DNA of 32,663 nucleotides. Origin: Chthoniobacterales bacterium (GTDB lineage Bacteria > Verrucomicrobiota > Verrucomicrobiia > Chthoniobacterales > UBA6821). Below are positions 25,504 through 32,307 of this stretch, one piece after another. The translations under genes were made by a program, and so were the position numbers. The notes below the pieces were generated by a model. It searched no databases. It was not told the origin of the DNA and saw only the letters and a list, made by a program, of their open reading frames with translations. The stretch spans positions 1 through 32,663 of the forward strand of contig JAPJNA010000038.1 in the NCBI GenBank assembly GCA_026461395.1, given 5' to 3'. Numbering within the stretch: the first letter of the stretch is position 1; each line of letters begins with the position of its first letter.

Positions 25504-25967
25504 TTCAGTCGTGCTCCGTTAAGATGCAGTTGACGTAGTGCTTCGTACAGGACGATCCCAGTAGACGTTGAGAGATTGATGCTGCGGGTCCCTTCCGTCA
25601 TCGGAATTGTGACTGACGATTCCGGATTGGCAGCTAGCAGGGAGGCTGGAAGGCCTTTGGATTCCCTACCGAAGACAAGACAATCCCCATCCTGGAACTC
25701 CACATCCCAGTAGGCACGCTCCACCTTGCTACTGAGATACCAGAACCGGGATTCAGGCATGGAAGACTGCAAATCCTCCAGACGATCCCAGCTCTTGAAA
25801 TCGAGACGATCCCAGTAATCAAGTCCGGAACGACGAATATACTTTTCATCGAGGGAGAATCCCAACGGCCCAACCAAATGGAGCCGCACACCAGCCGCCA
25901 CGCAAAGACGGCCAATATTGCCGGTATTCTGTGGGATCTCTGGCTCGATCAGGACAATATGCAGCAT
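25500..25967 (-). CDS. trmL: tRNA (cytidine/uridine(34)-2'-O)-methyltransferase
   Basis: SPOUT-family enzyme that methylates the wobble base of leucine tRNAs. With the ATG at 25967 it has 155 residues, the family length, and begins MLHIVLIEPEIPQNTGNIGR. The knot motifs PQNTGN, FGRESKGLP (about 100-108) and RSINLSTSTGIVLYEALRQ (near the end) are intact. An upstream start at 26039 would add unconserved residues. Its stop overlaps the next gene's start (ATGA). It leads the trmL-ABC-dsbD cluster. Confidence 0.93.
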   Translation of the reverse strand: MLHIVLIEPEIPQNTGNIGRLCVAAGVRLHLVGPLGFSLDEKYIRRSGLDYWDRLDFKSWDRLEDLQSSMPESRFWYLSSKVERAYWDVEFQDGDCLVFGRESKGLPASLLAANPESSVTIPMTEGTRSINLSTSTGIVLYEALRQLHLNGARLK

Positions 25968-26041
25968 GGATGTTTCAGGATTGAATCTGGAAATCAGGAA
26001 CTCATGAAGCTGAATTCCATGGACCCATAGAGGGTTCAATT

Positions 26042-26062
26042 CTCTCGACTCTCGACTCTGGG
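26042..26062. repeat. Heptameric repeat in trmL / membrane-protein gap
   Basis: Three 7-base units (CTCTCGA twice, then CTCTGGG) lie in the 119-base gap between two divergent genes. Unit sequence differs from ATGARNN but the 7-base period is the same. The gap must also hold a promoter for each side; none was clear. Confidence 0.6.
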
Positions 26063-26086
26063 CCTACGGCTTGGCATCTTTGCCTT

Positions 26087-26482
26087 ATGAACTCAATGTC
26101 AGCAATCAGCATCATTTTCGGAATCCTTCTCAATGTGGTTGGCCTTGTCGGTTTCTTCGGAACCGGAGCAGCCCATCCTACGTCCCTTATTCCTTGCGGA
26201 CTCGGCCTCCTGCTGGTGGTCTGCGGCTTGCTGGCACGCATCGAGAAGATCCGCATGCATGTGATGCATGTGGCAGTCCTAGTCGGCCTGCTTGGATTCG
26301 GAGCCACCGTTTCGGCTTACGGAATGCTTCTTGCTGTGCTGAAGCAGACGGCAGGAGACAAGACCAACTCCTCCATCGCGAAGATGGCCACAGCCCTTAT
26401 CTGCGGACTCTACGTGGCCCGCTGCGTCCAGTCCTTTATTCAGGCTCGTCTACTCAAGAAGCAGGGCAAGAAAGCTTACTGA
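26087..26482 (+). CDS. Small four-helix membrane protein of unknown function
   Basis: The 131-residue protein is mostly hydrophobic with four likely membrane segments: about 6-28 (ISIIFGILLNVVGLVGFFG), 32-50 (LIPCGLGLLLVVCGLLA), 58-82 (HVMHVAVLVGLLGFGATVSA) and 95-118. It ends with a basic tail, QARLLKKQGKKAY, probably in the cytoplasm. There is no family motif I can name. An alternative start is Met4. It stands alone between the trmL cluster and the converging esterase-like gene. Confidence 0.75.
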   Translation: MNSMSAISIIFGILLNVVGLVGFFGTGAAHPTSLIPCGLGLLLVVCGLLARIEKIRMHVMHVAVLVGLLGFGATVSAYGMLLAVLKQTAGDKTNSSIAKMATALICGLYVARCVQSFIQARLLKKQGKKAY

Positions 26483-26579
26483 ATCGGGTGAAAAAGACCC
26501 GCTTGGGGCATCTTTGTTTCAGAGGAAGCCTAATCTCAAAAGGATTGCTTCGCGTGGGGCACATGAAGAGATTCACAGT

Positions 26580-28124
26580 TTACTCCGGTTGATCGGTGTC
26601 AGTGCGGAAGGGAGCAGCGGGAAGCCCTTCCTTGTTATAGAGTGTGCCCTTGGGGAAACCTCTCCATCCATACCGGACGGCCATGGGATGGGGAACGGCA
26701 TCACTCCAGAGCAGAACCGTGTCGCCCTCGATGCGGCCTTGCGCCGGGAACCACTTACGATCACTGCCCGCAAGCGCGAATCCCTTGAGAGAAGTGACAA
26801 GAGATGGAGAATCTCCCTCTGCCTTCCAAGGAGAGACACCCAGCACTAGACCGCTACCCACGGAATCAAAATCCACTCGAACTTTATCAATATCCCTATC
26901 CTTACCCTTCTCCATGTTCATTTTGTGATAAATAGGGCCTGAATCCACAATCTCCTCTCCATAGACACGGTGGCGGGCCAGCAGGGCAAGACGTCTCCCC
27001 ACGTCGAGTTTGTCCGGAGGGATCCTTTCGTCGGCGACACCGAGATCACTGGCCTCTGCCATCCCAGTGAATGGCAGAGAGAGTGCTGAGGCAATTCCTT
27101 CCCTGAGCCAGGGCAGCCCGCGGCCTGGGGCCAGGTTGCCAGCCTGAGCATGATAGCTCTGAACGGCTGAACCCTCCTCATCTCCAAATCCGGCTTGTGA
27201 AACACAATAAAAGGGGAAGGGTCCCTCCCCCCATTTCTCTCTCCAGTCACGGATCATGCGGGGAAGAATGCGTCGGTACTGCAGGGCCGCAGCACCCTCA
27301 TCAGACTCCCCTTGATACCAGATGATTCCTGTGATGGCGTAGGGAATAAGGGGATGGACCAGTTGCTCAAAACACGAGCCGGGTTCGGGATTTCGTGTCT
27401 CTCGATCCGGAGATGAGGAGATAGAGGGTGGCTTGGAAAGTGCACTCTGACTGATCCAGGAGAGGATGGGCGAGTCCTCACGTGTGCACTGGATCATACC
27501 AATCGGGAGGTGCTGGGAAGTTCTCAGGTCCCTTGCAAAGAAATATCCTACGGCGGAGAAAGCGGGAGCACTATCGGTGGAGCAGACAACCCATCGCCCT
27601 TTTCTTGGACCGGCCTTAGTCCCGAATTGAGTTCCATCTTTGTCCAAGGAGTGGTCGTACTGGAAGAAACGTAGCTTCTCATCGGCGATTTTCTCATCCG
27701 ATTCCTTGCCGATAGGAGCATCGGAAAGCGGCAACGCCATATTTGCTTCGCCAGCACAGACCCAGACATCGCCCACAATGACATCATGAAGTTCCAGGCG
27801 GTTGTTGCCATTGATCACCATGACCAATGGGTCGGGTGATGATGGCAATGGGCGTAAGGTAATCCTCCATTTCCCAAAGGCATCGGCCACAGTCTCCTCG
27901 GAGAGATTGCCGATTGAGAGGGAGACATGTTCGCCAGGCGAGGCTGAACCCCACACCGGAAGAGTCACTCCCTGCTGAAGCACCATGTGATCGCCAAAAA
28001 CCGGCGGAACCGAGACATCCGCGTGAAGACCTATTCCAGAGAGACAGAGAAATACAAAAAACTCGCGCAGTGGCGCAGAGGCGCGGAGGGATTTAAAACG
28101 GATCCCCTTCATATTTTCCCCCAA
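26580..28124 (-). CDS. Sialate O-acetylesterase-like protein with altered active site
   Basis: The 514-residue protein has the layout of the SASA/sialate O-acetylesterase family: signal peptide (about 1-35), a strand DVSVPPVFGDHMVLQQGV, and the blocks GDVWVCAGEANM (118-129), IIWYQGESDEG and DVGRRLALLA. In known members the first block reads GQSNM, with the Ser as nucleophile; here it is GEANM, with Ala127. The family's later IHP has become IPP (about 368-370), so the His is also lost. It is therefore probably inactive as an esterase, or uses other residues; binding of acetylated sugars may remain. The reading frame is intact with no frameshift. The signal-peptide n-region is encoded by an 8-base repeat (28062-28088). 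Met5 (28112) is an alternative start. Confidence 0.85.
   Translation of the reverse strand: MGENMKGIRFKSLRASAPLREFFVFLCLSGIGLHADVSVPPVFGDHMVLQQGVTLPVWGSASPGEHVSLSIGNLSEETVADAFGKWRITLRPLPSSPDPLVMVINGNNRLELHDVIVGDVWVCAGEANMALPLSDAPIGKESDEKIADEKLRFFQYDHSLDKDGTQFGTKAGPRKGRWVVCSTDSAPAFSAVGYFFARDLRTSQHLPIGMIQCTREDSPILSWISQSALSKPPSISSSPDRETRNPEPGSCFEQLVHPLIPYAITGIIWYQGESDEGAAALQYRRILPRMIRDWREKWGEGPFPFYCVSQAGFGDEEGSAVQSYHAQAGNLAPGRGLPWLREGIASALSLPFTGMAEASDLGVADERIPPDKLDVGRRLALLARHRVYGEEIVDSGPIYHKMNMEKGKDRDIDKVRVDFDSVGSGLVLGVSPWKAEGDSPSLVTSLKGFALAGSDRKWFPAQGRIEGDTVLLWSDAVPHPMAVRYGWRGFPKGTLYNKEGLPAAPFRTDTDQPE
28062..28088 (-). repeat. Octameric repeat, arm inside the esterase-like gene
   Basis: A 27-base arm, built on an 8-base unit GCGCCTCT read on the minus strand, encodes SLRASAPLRE-like residues in the esterase-like signal peptide. 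It is the reverse complement of the arm at 28225-28251 with one mismatch. Confidence 0.75.
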
Positions 28125-28224
28125 GCTCTTGAGTTGGCATCTGTGGCCGTTTCTTCACGTGCCTGATTCTTCTGATTTGCTTGCTTGGCCGTTGCTATGC
28201 ATCCGTTGCATCCAGATTAAAAAT

Positions 28225-28251
28225 CTCCGCGCCTCTGCGCCTCTGCGCGAG
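28225..28251 (+). repeat. Octameric repeat, intergenic arm
   Basis: This is the partner of 28062-28088, facing it across 136 bases between the helicase stop and the esterase-like gene. Both arms are flanked by A/T-rich AAAAT-type sequence. Such GC-rich inverted pairs can fold in RNA or DNA and resemble dispersed palindromic elements. Confidence 0.75.
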
Positions 28252-28262
28252 ACATGGGTTCA

Positions 28263-29858
28263 CTATCTGGAACCCCGATCCTTCTTGAATCCCTTGGCGA
28301 ATTTGCTTGGCTTTCCTTTCTCAAAGGGAGCCTTGAAAGCAGGCTTAAATGAAGGCTTCACCGCAGGTTTGAATCCCGGCTTCGCACCTCCTCCCTGGGA
28401 ACCCTGAGAGGCATAGGGCGGTACAATACCTGGCTCACGCGGCTGGAAGTTCCCTTTTTTGAAACCCTTAGAGCCCTTTGGCTGAGCGAATCCCTCATGG
28501 TCCGGCAACTCATTAGGGAACTCACTCTTGCCAGAAACCTTTGGAGCTGAGAAGGACTCCTCTCCGCCGCTCTGACCAAGCAGAAGTGAGAAGAGCGCGG
28601 AGCAGACCTCCGTTGCCTGGAATCCTTCTTCCATCAACCGGTCGGTGAACTGGGTCTGGTCGGTGTAGTTCCGCGAGGCCAAAAGGGCCTGTACCTTCCC
28701 AAACATCTGCTCGGAACGTTTTCCCTCCACCTCGGAAGATGTAGGGATATTTGCCCTGCGGATGCGGGAATGGGTGAACTTCTCGAGATACTGGATCTTG
28801 TAGATGTCACGACCGGTCACGAACGTGGCGGCCATTCCCTTACGGCCCGCGCGGCCCGTGCGGCCGATGCGATGGACATAGTCTTCGGGATCATGCGGAA
28901 GGTCGTAGTTGATCACTACCTCCAGGGCATCAACGTCGATACCACGAGCGGCGACATCGGTGGCCACCAGGAACTCGAACTCGGAGTTCTTGAACTTGTT
29001 CATGACACGAGTGCGCTGGGCCTGGGTAATGCCGCCGTGGAGTCGGTCTGCCGAGAATCCCTGAGCTAGCAAGGCATCGGCAAGCTCGTCCACCATGCGT
29101 TGGGTATTGCAGAAAATAATACCGAGTCGAAAGGCGTGAAAGTCCACCAGACGAATCAGGGCCTGGGTCTTGCCGCGCGGCGGGATCTCGTAGAAGAACT
29201 GCTCGATGTCAGGAGCCGCAACATCCTTTCGCTCGATGGCAACCGTCTTGGCATCGCGGGAATAGCGGCTGATAAGCTGCTTAATCGGACCTGAGAGTGT
29301 GGCGGAGAAGAAGACCGTCTGACGCTCATCGGGCGTCGCATCCAGGATCTTCTGAATGTCATCGCGGAAACCCATATCGAGCATCCGGTCGGCCTCGTCC
29401 AAGATCGCGACCTTGAGCTGATCCAGCTTCAGAGTACCGCGCTCAAGATGGTCGATGATGCGTCCGGGAGTACCGATAACGATCTGGACACCTTTCTTGA
29501 GCTCAAAAAGCTGACGATCATAAGATGCGCCACCATAGATGGGCACCGAGTGGATAGAGCGCTTGAAGGCAGTCAATCGGTGCACCTCGTCGGCGACCTG
29601 CTCCGCAAGCTCGCGGGTGGGGCAAAGGATCAGGACCTGAACGGCCTTGCTGGCGGGGTCAACTTTTTCGATAGCAGGAATTGCAAAAGCGGCCGTCTTT
29701 CCGGAACCCGTCTGGGACTGTCCAACCAGATCTCCTCCTTCCATCAGGACCGGAATAGCGGCTGACTGAATCGGCGTGGCCTCCTCAAAGCCAAGCTGGG
29801 CGACTGCCTTGAGGATTTCAGGTGAGAGCCCAAGGCTGTCGAAGCGGTGTTTTTCCAT
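28263..29858 (-). CDS. rhlE: DEAD-box RNA helicase, RhlE type
   Basis: ATP-dependent RNA unwinding enzyme. The 531-residue protein has the Q motif (FDSLGLSPEILKAV, ATPIQ), motif I QTGSGKT (49-55), PTREL, GTPGR, DEAD (154-157), SAT (185-187) and the C-terminal HRIGRTGRAGRKG. After about residue 380 comes a long Gly/Lys/Phe/Pro-rich tail with repeated FKP units near the end, a likely flexible RNA-binding region. The sequence upstream contains a heptameric inverted pair, so its promoter region is shared with the flavoprotein gene. Confidence 0.93.
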   Translation of the reverse strand: MEKHRFDSLGLSPEILKAVAQLGFEEATPIQSAAIPVLMEGGDLVGQSQTGSGKTAAFAIPAIEKVDPASKAVQVLILCPTRELAEQVADEVHRLTAFKRSIHSVPIYGGASYDRQLFELKKGVQIVIGTPGRIIDHLERGTLKLDQLKVAILDEADRMLDMGFRDDIQKILDATPDERQTVFFSATLSGPIKQLISRYSRDAKTVAIERKDVAAPDIEQFFYEIPPRGKTQALIRLVDFHAFRLGIIFCNTQRMVDELADALLAQGFSADRLHGGITQAQRTRVMNKFKNSEFEFLVATDVAARGIDVDALEVVINYDLPHDPEDYVHRIGRTGRAGRKGMAATFVTGRDIYKIQYLEKFTHSRIRRANIPTSSEVEGKRSEQMFGKVQALLASRNYTDQTQFTDRLMEEGFQATEVCSALFSLLLGQSGGEESFSAPKVSGKSEFPNELPDHEGFAQPKGSKGFKKGNFQPREPGIVPPYASQGSQGGGAKPGFKPAVKPSFKPAFKAPFEKGKPSKFAKGFKKDRGSR

Positions 29859-29919
29859 AAGGCAGGGACTCTACGCACTAAAGAAGCCCGCGTCACCAAG
29901 GAACGGACGGGAGAGAAGG

Positions 29920-29947
29920 ATGAATTATGAGTGATGAAGTATGAAGG
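29920..29947 (+). repeat. Heptameric ATGARNN repeat, left arm
   Basis: Four 7-base units (ATGAATT, ATGAGTG, ATGAAGT, ATGAAGG) lie between the divergent helicase and flavoprotein genes. It faces the array at 29977-30004 across 29 bases, so transcripts could fold into a long hairpin. Confidence 0.8.
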
Positions 29948-29976
29948 TCCCGGCAATCACGCCTTTTTCACTCACC

Positions 29977-30004
29977 AATTCATCCCTCATACTTCATCAT
30001 TCAT
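29977..30004 (-). repeat. Heptameric ATGARNN repeat, right arm
   Basis: Read on the minus strand there are four 7-base units (ATGAATG, ATGAAGT, ATGAGGG, ATGAATT). It pairs with 29920-29947 and lies about 45 bases before the chosen start of the flavoprotein gene. Confidence 0.8.
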
Positions 30005-30050
30005 ACTTTCCCTTGTTCCACACGCAGCCCCCCTCTGTCATGACTATCTG

Positions 30051-31235
30051 GTGAGCACGGAGATTTCTGAACAGTATGATGTCATTGTTATTGGTGGTGG
30101 TGGTGGCGGCATGTTTTGCGCCTTCACAGCGGCGAATCGTGGAAAGAGGGTCCTGCTTCTGGAACACAACGAACGGCTTGGAAAGAAGATCGAGATTTCC
30201 GGAGGGGGGCGTTGTAATTTTACCAATATCAACGCCTCCTCAGAGAACTACCTCTCCGGGAACCCTGACTTCTGCAAATCGGCACTGGCCCGCTACACTC
30301 CATGGGACTTCATTGGGCTCGTAGAAAAACATGGCATCGCCTACCACGAAAAGAAGCTGGGACAGCAGTTCTGCGACGGCAGTTCGCGTCAGATCATCGG
30401 AATGCTGGAGAGCGAGTGCCGCGAAGCCGGAGTCAGACTCCTCTCCCACTGCGATGTCCGTGAGGTAGAAAAGAGAAATAAGTTCGTTATTCACACCTCT
30501 CGAGGAACTTTTCAATCCGATGCCCTAGTTATGGCTACGGGTGGGCTCTCTTTTACGAAGCTGGGCGCCAGTGATCTCGGCTATCGGATCGCCCGGAAGT
30601 TTGGAATCGGAGTGACGGAACTCCGTCCTGGCCTCGTTCCTCTCACCTTCCAATCCTCGGAAAAAAGCTTTTACGAACCACTTGCCGGAGTGGCTCTTCC
30701 GGTACGAATCACTGCCGGAAGCCGTCGCTTCGAGGAGGCCATGCTCTTCACCCATCGGGGACTCAGCGGCCCGGCAGCCCTCCAGATCTCCTCTTTTTGG
30801 GATGGAACTTCCCCTCTCGCGATCGACCTTCTACCCGACAAGACAGACTCGGAAGCCTTCGCAGCAGCAACCCGCAGTGGCACAACGGCATTACAGAATC
30901 TCTCCAAGATCTGGCCCCGGCGCTTTGCCGAGTCATGGTGTGCTAGGAATGCACCCGAGAAGCCACTTGCACGTTGCAGTAAGGAGGAGATTGAGAGACT
31001 CGATGCGTCGCTTCATGAATGGAAGCAGTCCTTCGCCGGGACGGAGGGATACCCAAAGGCGGAGGTGACTTGCGGAGGGATCGATACCAGTGAGCTCTCC
31101 TCCAAGACCATGGAGTCGAGGAAGGTTCCAGGCCTTTATTTCATTGGTGAAGTTGTGGATGTTACAGGCTGGCTAGGCGGCTATAATTTCCAATGGGCCT
31201 GGGCCAGTGCCAGTGCCTGCGGAACAGCAGTGTGA
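30051..31235 (+). CDS. BaiN/HI0933-type FAD-dependent oxidoreductase
   Basis: The 394-residue flavoprotein has an FAD-binding start QYDVIVIGGGGGGMFCAFTA, then LEHNERLGKKIEISGGGRCN, characteristic of the HI0933/YhiN/BaiN family, and a C-terminal block FIGEVVDVTGWLGGYNFQWA. The reaction is not known for most members. I chose a GTG at 30051. The frame is open further upstream to ATG 29931, but that ATG is inside the heptameric repeat and the added residues are unconserved. The next in-frame Met falls inside the FAD motif, too late. Confidence 0.87.
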   Translation: MSTEISEQYDVIVIGGGGGGMFCAFTAANRGKRVLLLEHNERLGKKIEISGGGRCNFTNINASSENYLSGNPDFCKSALARYTPWDFIGLVEKHGIAYHEKKLGQQFCDGSSRQIIGMLESECREAGVRLLSHCDVREVEKRNKFVIHTSRGTFQSDALVMATGGLSFTKLGASDLGYRIARKFGIGVTELRPGLVPLTFQSSEKSFYEPLAGVALPVRITAGSRRFEEAMLFTHRGLSGPAALQISSFWDGTSPLAIDLLPDKTDSEAFAAATRSGTTALQNLSKIWPRRFAESWCARNAPEKPLARCSKEEIERLDASLHEWKQSFAGTEGYPKAEVTCGGIDTSELSSKTMESRKVPGLYFIGEVVDVTGWLGGYNFQWAWASASACGTAV

Positions 31236-31242
31236 AGAAAGG

Positions 31243-31270
31243 ATGAATTAAGAATTATGAAGGATGAAAC
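31243..31270 (+). repeat. Heptameric ATGARNN repeat, upstream of the four-helix-bundle gene
   Basis: Four 7-base units (ATGAATT, AAGAATT, ATGAAGG, ATGAAAC) start 8 bases after the flavoprotein stop. A two-unit copy follows at 31359-31372, and its first ATG is the start codon chosen for the next gene. The facing array is at 31724-31751. Confidence 0.8.
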
Positions 31271-31358
31271 AAGCCACTCGGGAGCGTCGTGTAAGACTGC
31301 AACTCAGGAGCAGCCAGTTAGGGCGGTACAGCTTTGCGGGGGCAAAGTGCAGTCAATT

Positions 31359-31739
31359 ATGAGGGATGAAAAGAAACCTGCTATCGACCTCTCCGTGAGG
31401 ACGAAGTCATTCGCTCTTAGAGTGATTAGGCTCTACAGCGCCCTTCCAAAAAGCACCGTCGCCCAAACTCTGGGAAAACAAGTTCTGAGATCCGGTACGT
31501 CCGTGGGTGCGAATTACCGCGAAGCCAACAGATCACGTTCCAGAAACGAGTTCGTTGCCAAGATCGGGGATTCCCTCAAAGAACTGGACGAAACCGCATA
31601 CTGGTTCGACTTATTGGTTGAATCAGGAGTTCTCTCGCTTCCTAAAGTCAGAGAACTCTGCGGCGAGTGTGATGAACTGACTGCTATCCTCACGACAATT
31701 TCAAAGAGGAGCAAGGCCTCCCCTCTTCATCATTCATAA
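31359..31739 (+). CDS. Four-helix-bundle protein (S23/IVS-like)
   Basis: The 126-residue protein starts MRDEKKPAIDLSVRTKSFAL and carries the family core IRLYSALPKSTVAQTLGKQV, RSGTSVGANYREANRSRS and DSLKELDETAYWFDLLVESG. This matches the four-helix-bundle family named from 23S rRNA intervening-sequence proteins and related to the Avd proteins of diversity-generating retroelements. Its molecular role is not settled. The start codon and the stop codon (TAA at 31737-31739) both lie inside heptameric repeats, and the last residues LHHS are repeat-encoded. A longer start at 31257 also begins in a repeat. No reverse transcriptase or rRNA gene is near. Confidence 0.9.
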   Translation: MRDEKKPAIDLSVRTKSFALRVIRLYSALPKSTVAQTLGKQVLRSGTSVGANYREANRSRSRNEFVAKIGDSLKELDETAYWFDLLVESGVLSLPKVRELCGECDELTAILTTISKRSKASPLHHS

Positions 31740-31751
31740 TTCATCCTTCAT
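31724..31751 (-). repeat. Heptameric ATGARNN repeat, at the end of the four-helix-bundle gene
   Basis: Read on the minus strand there are four 7-base units (ATGAAGG, ATGAATT, ATGAATG, ATGAAGA). It is in inverse orientation to the 31243-31270 array, so the pair brackets the gene like terminal inverted repeats. The gene's stop codon spans two units. Confidence 0.8.
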
Positions 31752-31766
31752 AATTTCTTCTTTTCC

Positions 31767-32237
31767 GTGCGTAAACGTAATCCCCACAAGACTTCCGATC
31801 CTCGGCGCGACACCGAGGAGGCTATTGCCGGTGTCCGTCAGATCTATGCAGAGCTTAAGGCCAACCCTCCAGAGAGGAACTGCACCCTGCTTACCGAGTG
31901 CTGCCGCTTTCAACTCACAGGAGCAACTCCCGTCCTGACCAAGGGAGAGGCACTCACTGCGGCGAAGGCTGTCCGCGCAGCAGGCAGAAAGGAACTGCCG
32001 AAGCGCGAGGATGGGGCCTGCCCACTACTTCACCCCTACACATCACGCTGCATGATCTACGAGGGACGACCTTTCGGATGCCGTACCCATTTCTGCGAAG
32101 CCGCAGGAGGTCCCTACACAAGAAAGGAAGTCACCGAGTGGATCCACCGCCTCGAGGAGATCGACGCGCGAATCGGGGGGGATGGGGGTCGCGACATCAC
32201 TGTGGCCATCCGGGATGCCCTAGAGGACTTGAAGTAA
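31767..32237 (+). CDS. YkgJ-family cysteine-cluster protein
   Basis: The 156-residue cytoplasmic protein has cysteines at about 39, 45, 46, 85, 95, 105 and 110, in NCTLLTECCRF and in CPLLHPYTSRCMIYEGRPFG followed by CRTHFC. This is the pattern of the YkgJ family (also called UPF0153), thought to bind zinc or an iron-sulfur cluster. The function is unknown. The start codon is GTG at 31767. It follows the four-helix-bundle gene's flanking repeat by about 15 bases. Confidence 0.85.
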   Translation: MRKRNPHKTSDPRRDTEEAIAGVRQIYAELKANPPERNCTLLTECCRFQLTGATPVLTKGEALTAAKAVRAAGRKELPKREDGACPLLHPYTSRCMIYEGRPFGCRTHFCEAAGGPYTRKEVTEWIHRLEEIDARIGGDGGRDITVAIRDALEDLK

Positions 32238-32261
32238 AGGTTCGAAAGTTGGGGAGTTCGG
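32238..32261. repeat. Decayed octameric repeat after ykgJ-type gene
   Basis: Three 8-base units resembling RRGTTSGR (AGGTTCGA, AAGTTGGG, GAGTTCGG) run directly from the gene's stop. The pattern is weaker than the other arrays. Confidence 0.45.
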
Positions 32262-32307
32262 GATTGATTCCCTTGCTCCTTTCTCCCTGACAATTATTCT
32301 CACAGAA

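Noticed and set aside
26485-26501. CGGGT/ACCCG hairpin after the small membrane protein gene
   Set aside because: Stem of only five pairs and no T-run; not enough for a terminator call.
29931-30050. ATG-started longer form of the BaiN-type protein
   Set aside because: The start lies in the heptameric repeat and the extra residues are unconserved; the GTG at 30051 fits the family N-terminus better.
31243-31751. Diversity-generating retroelement, because the four-helix-bundle protein is Avd-related
   Set aside because: No reverse transcriptase, template repeat or variable repeat is seen nearby.
29920-31751. CRISPR array
   Set aside because: Units are 7 bases, degenerate and directly adjacent, with no spacer-repeat alternation and no cas gene.
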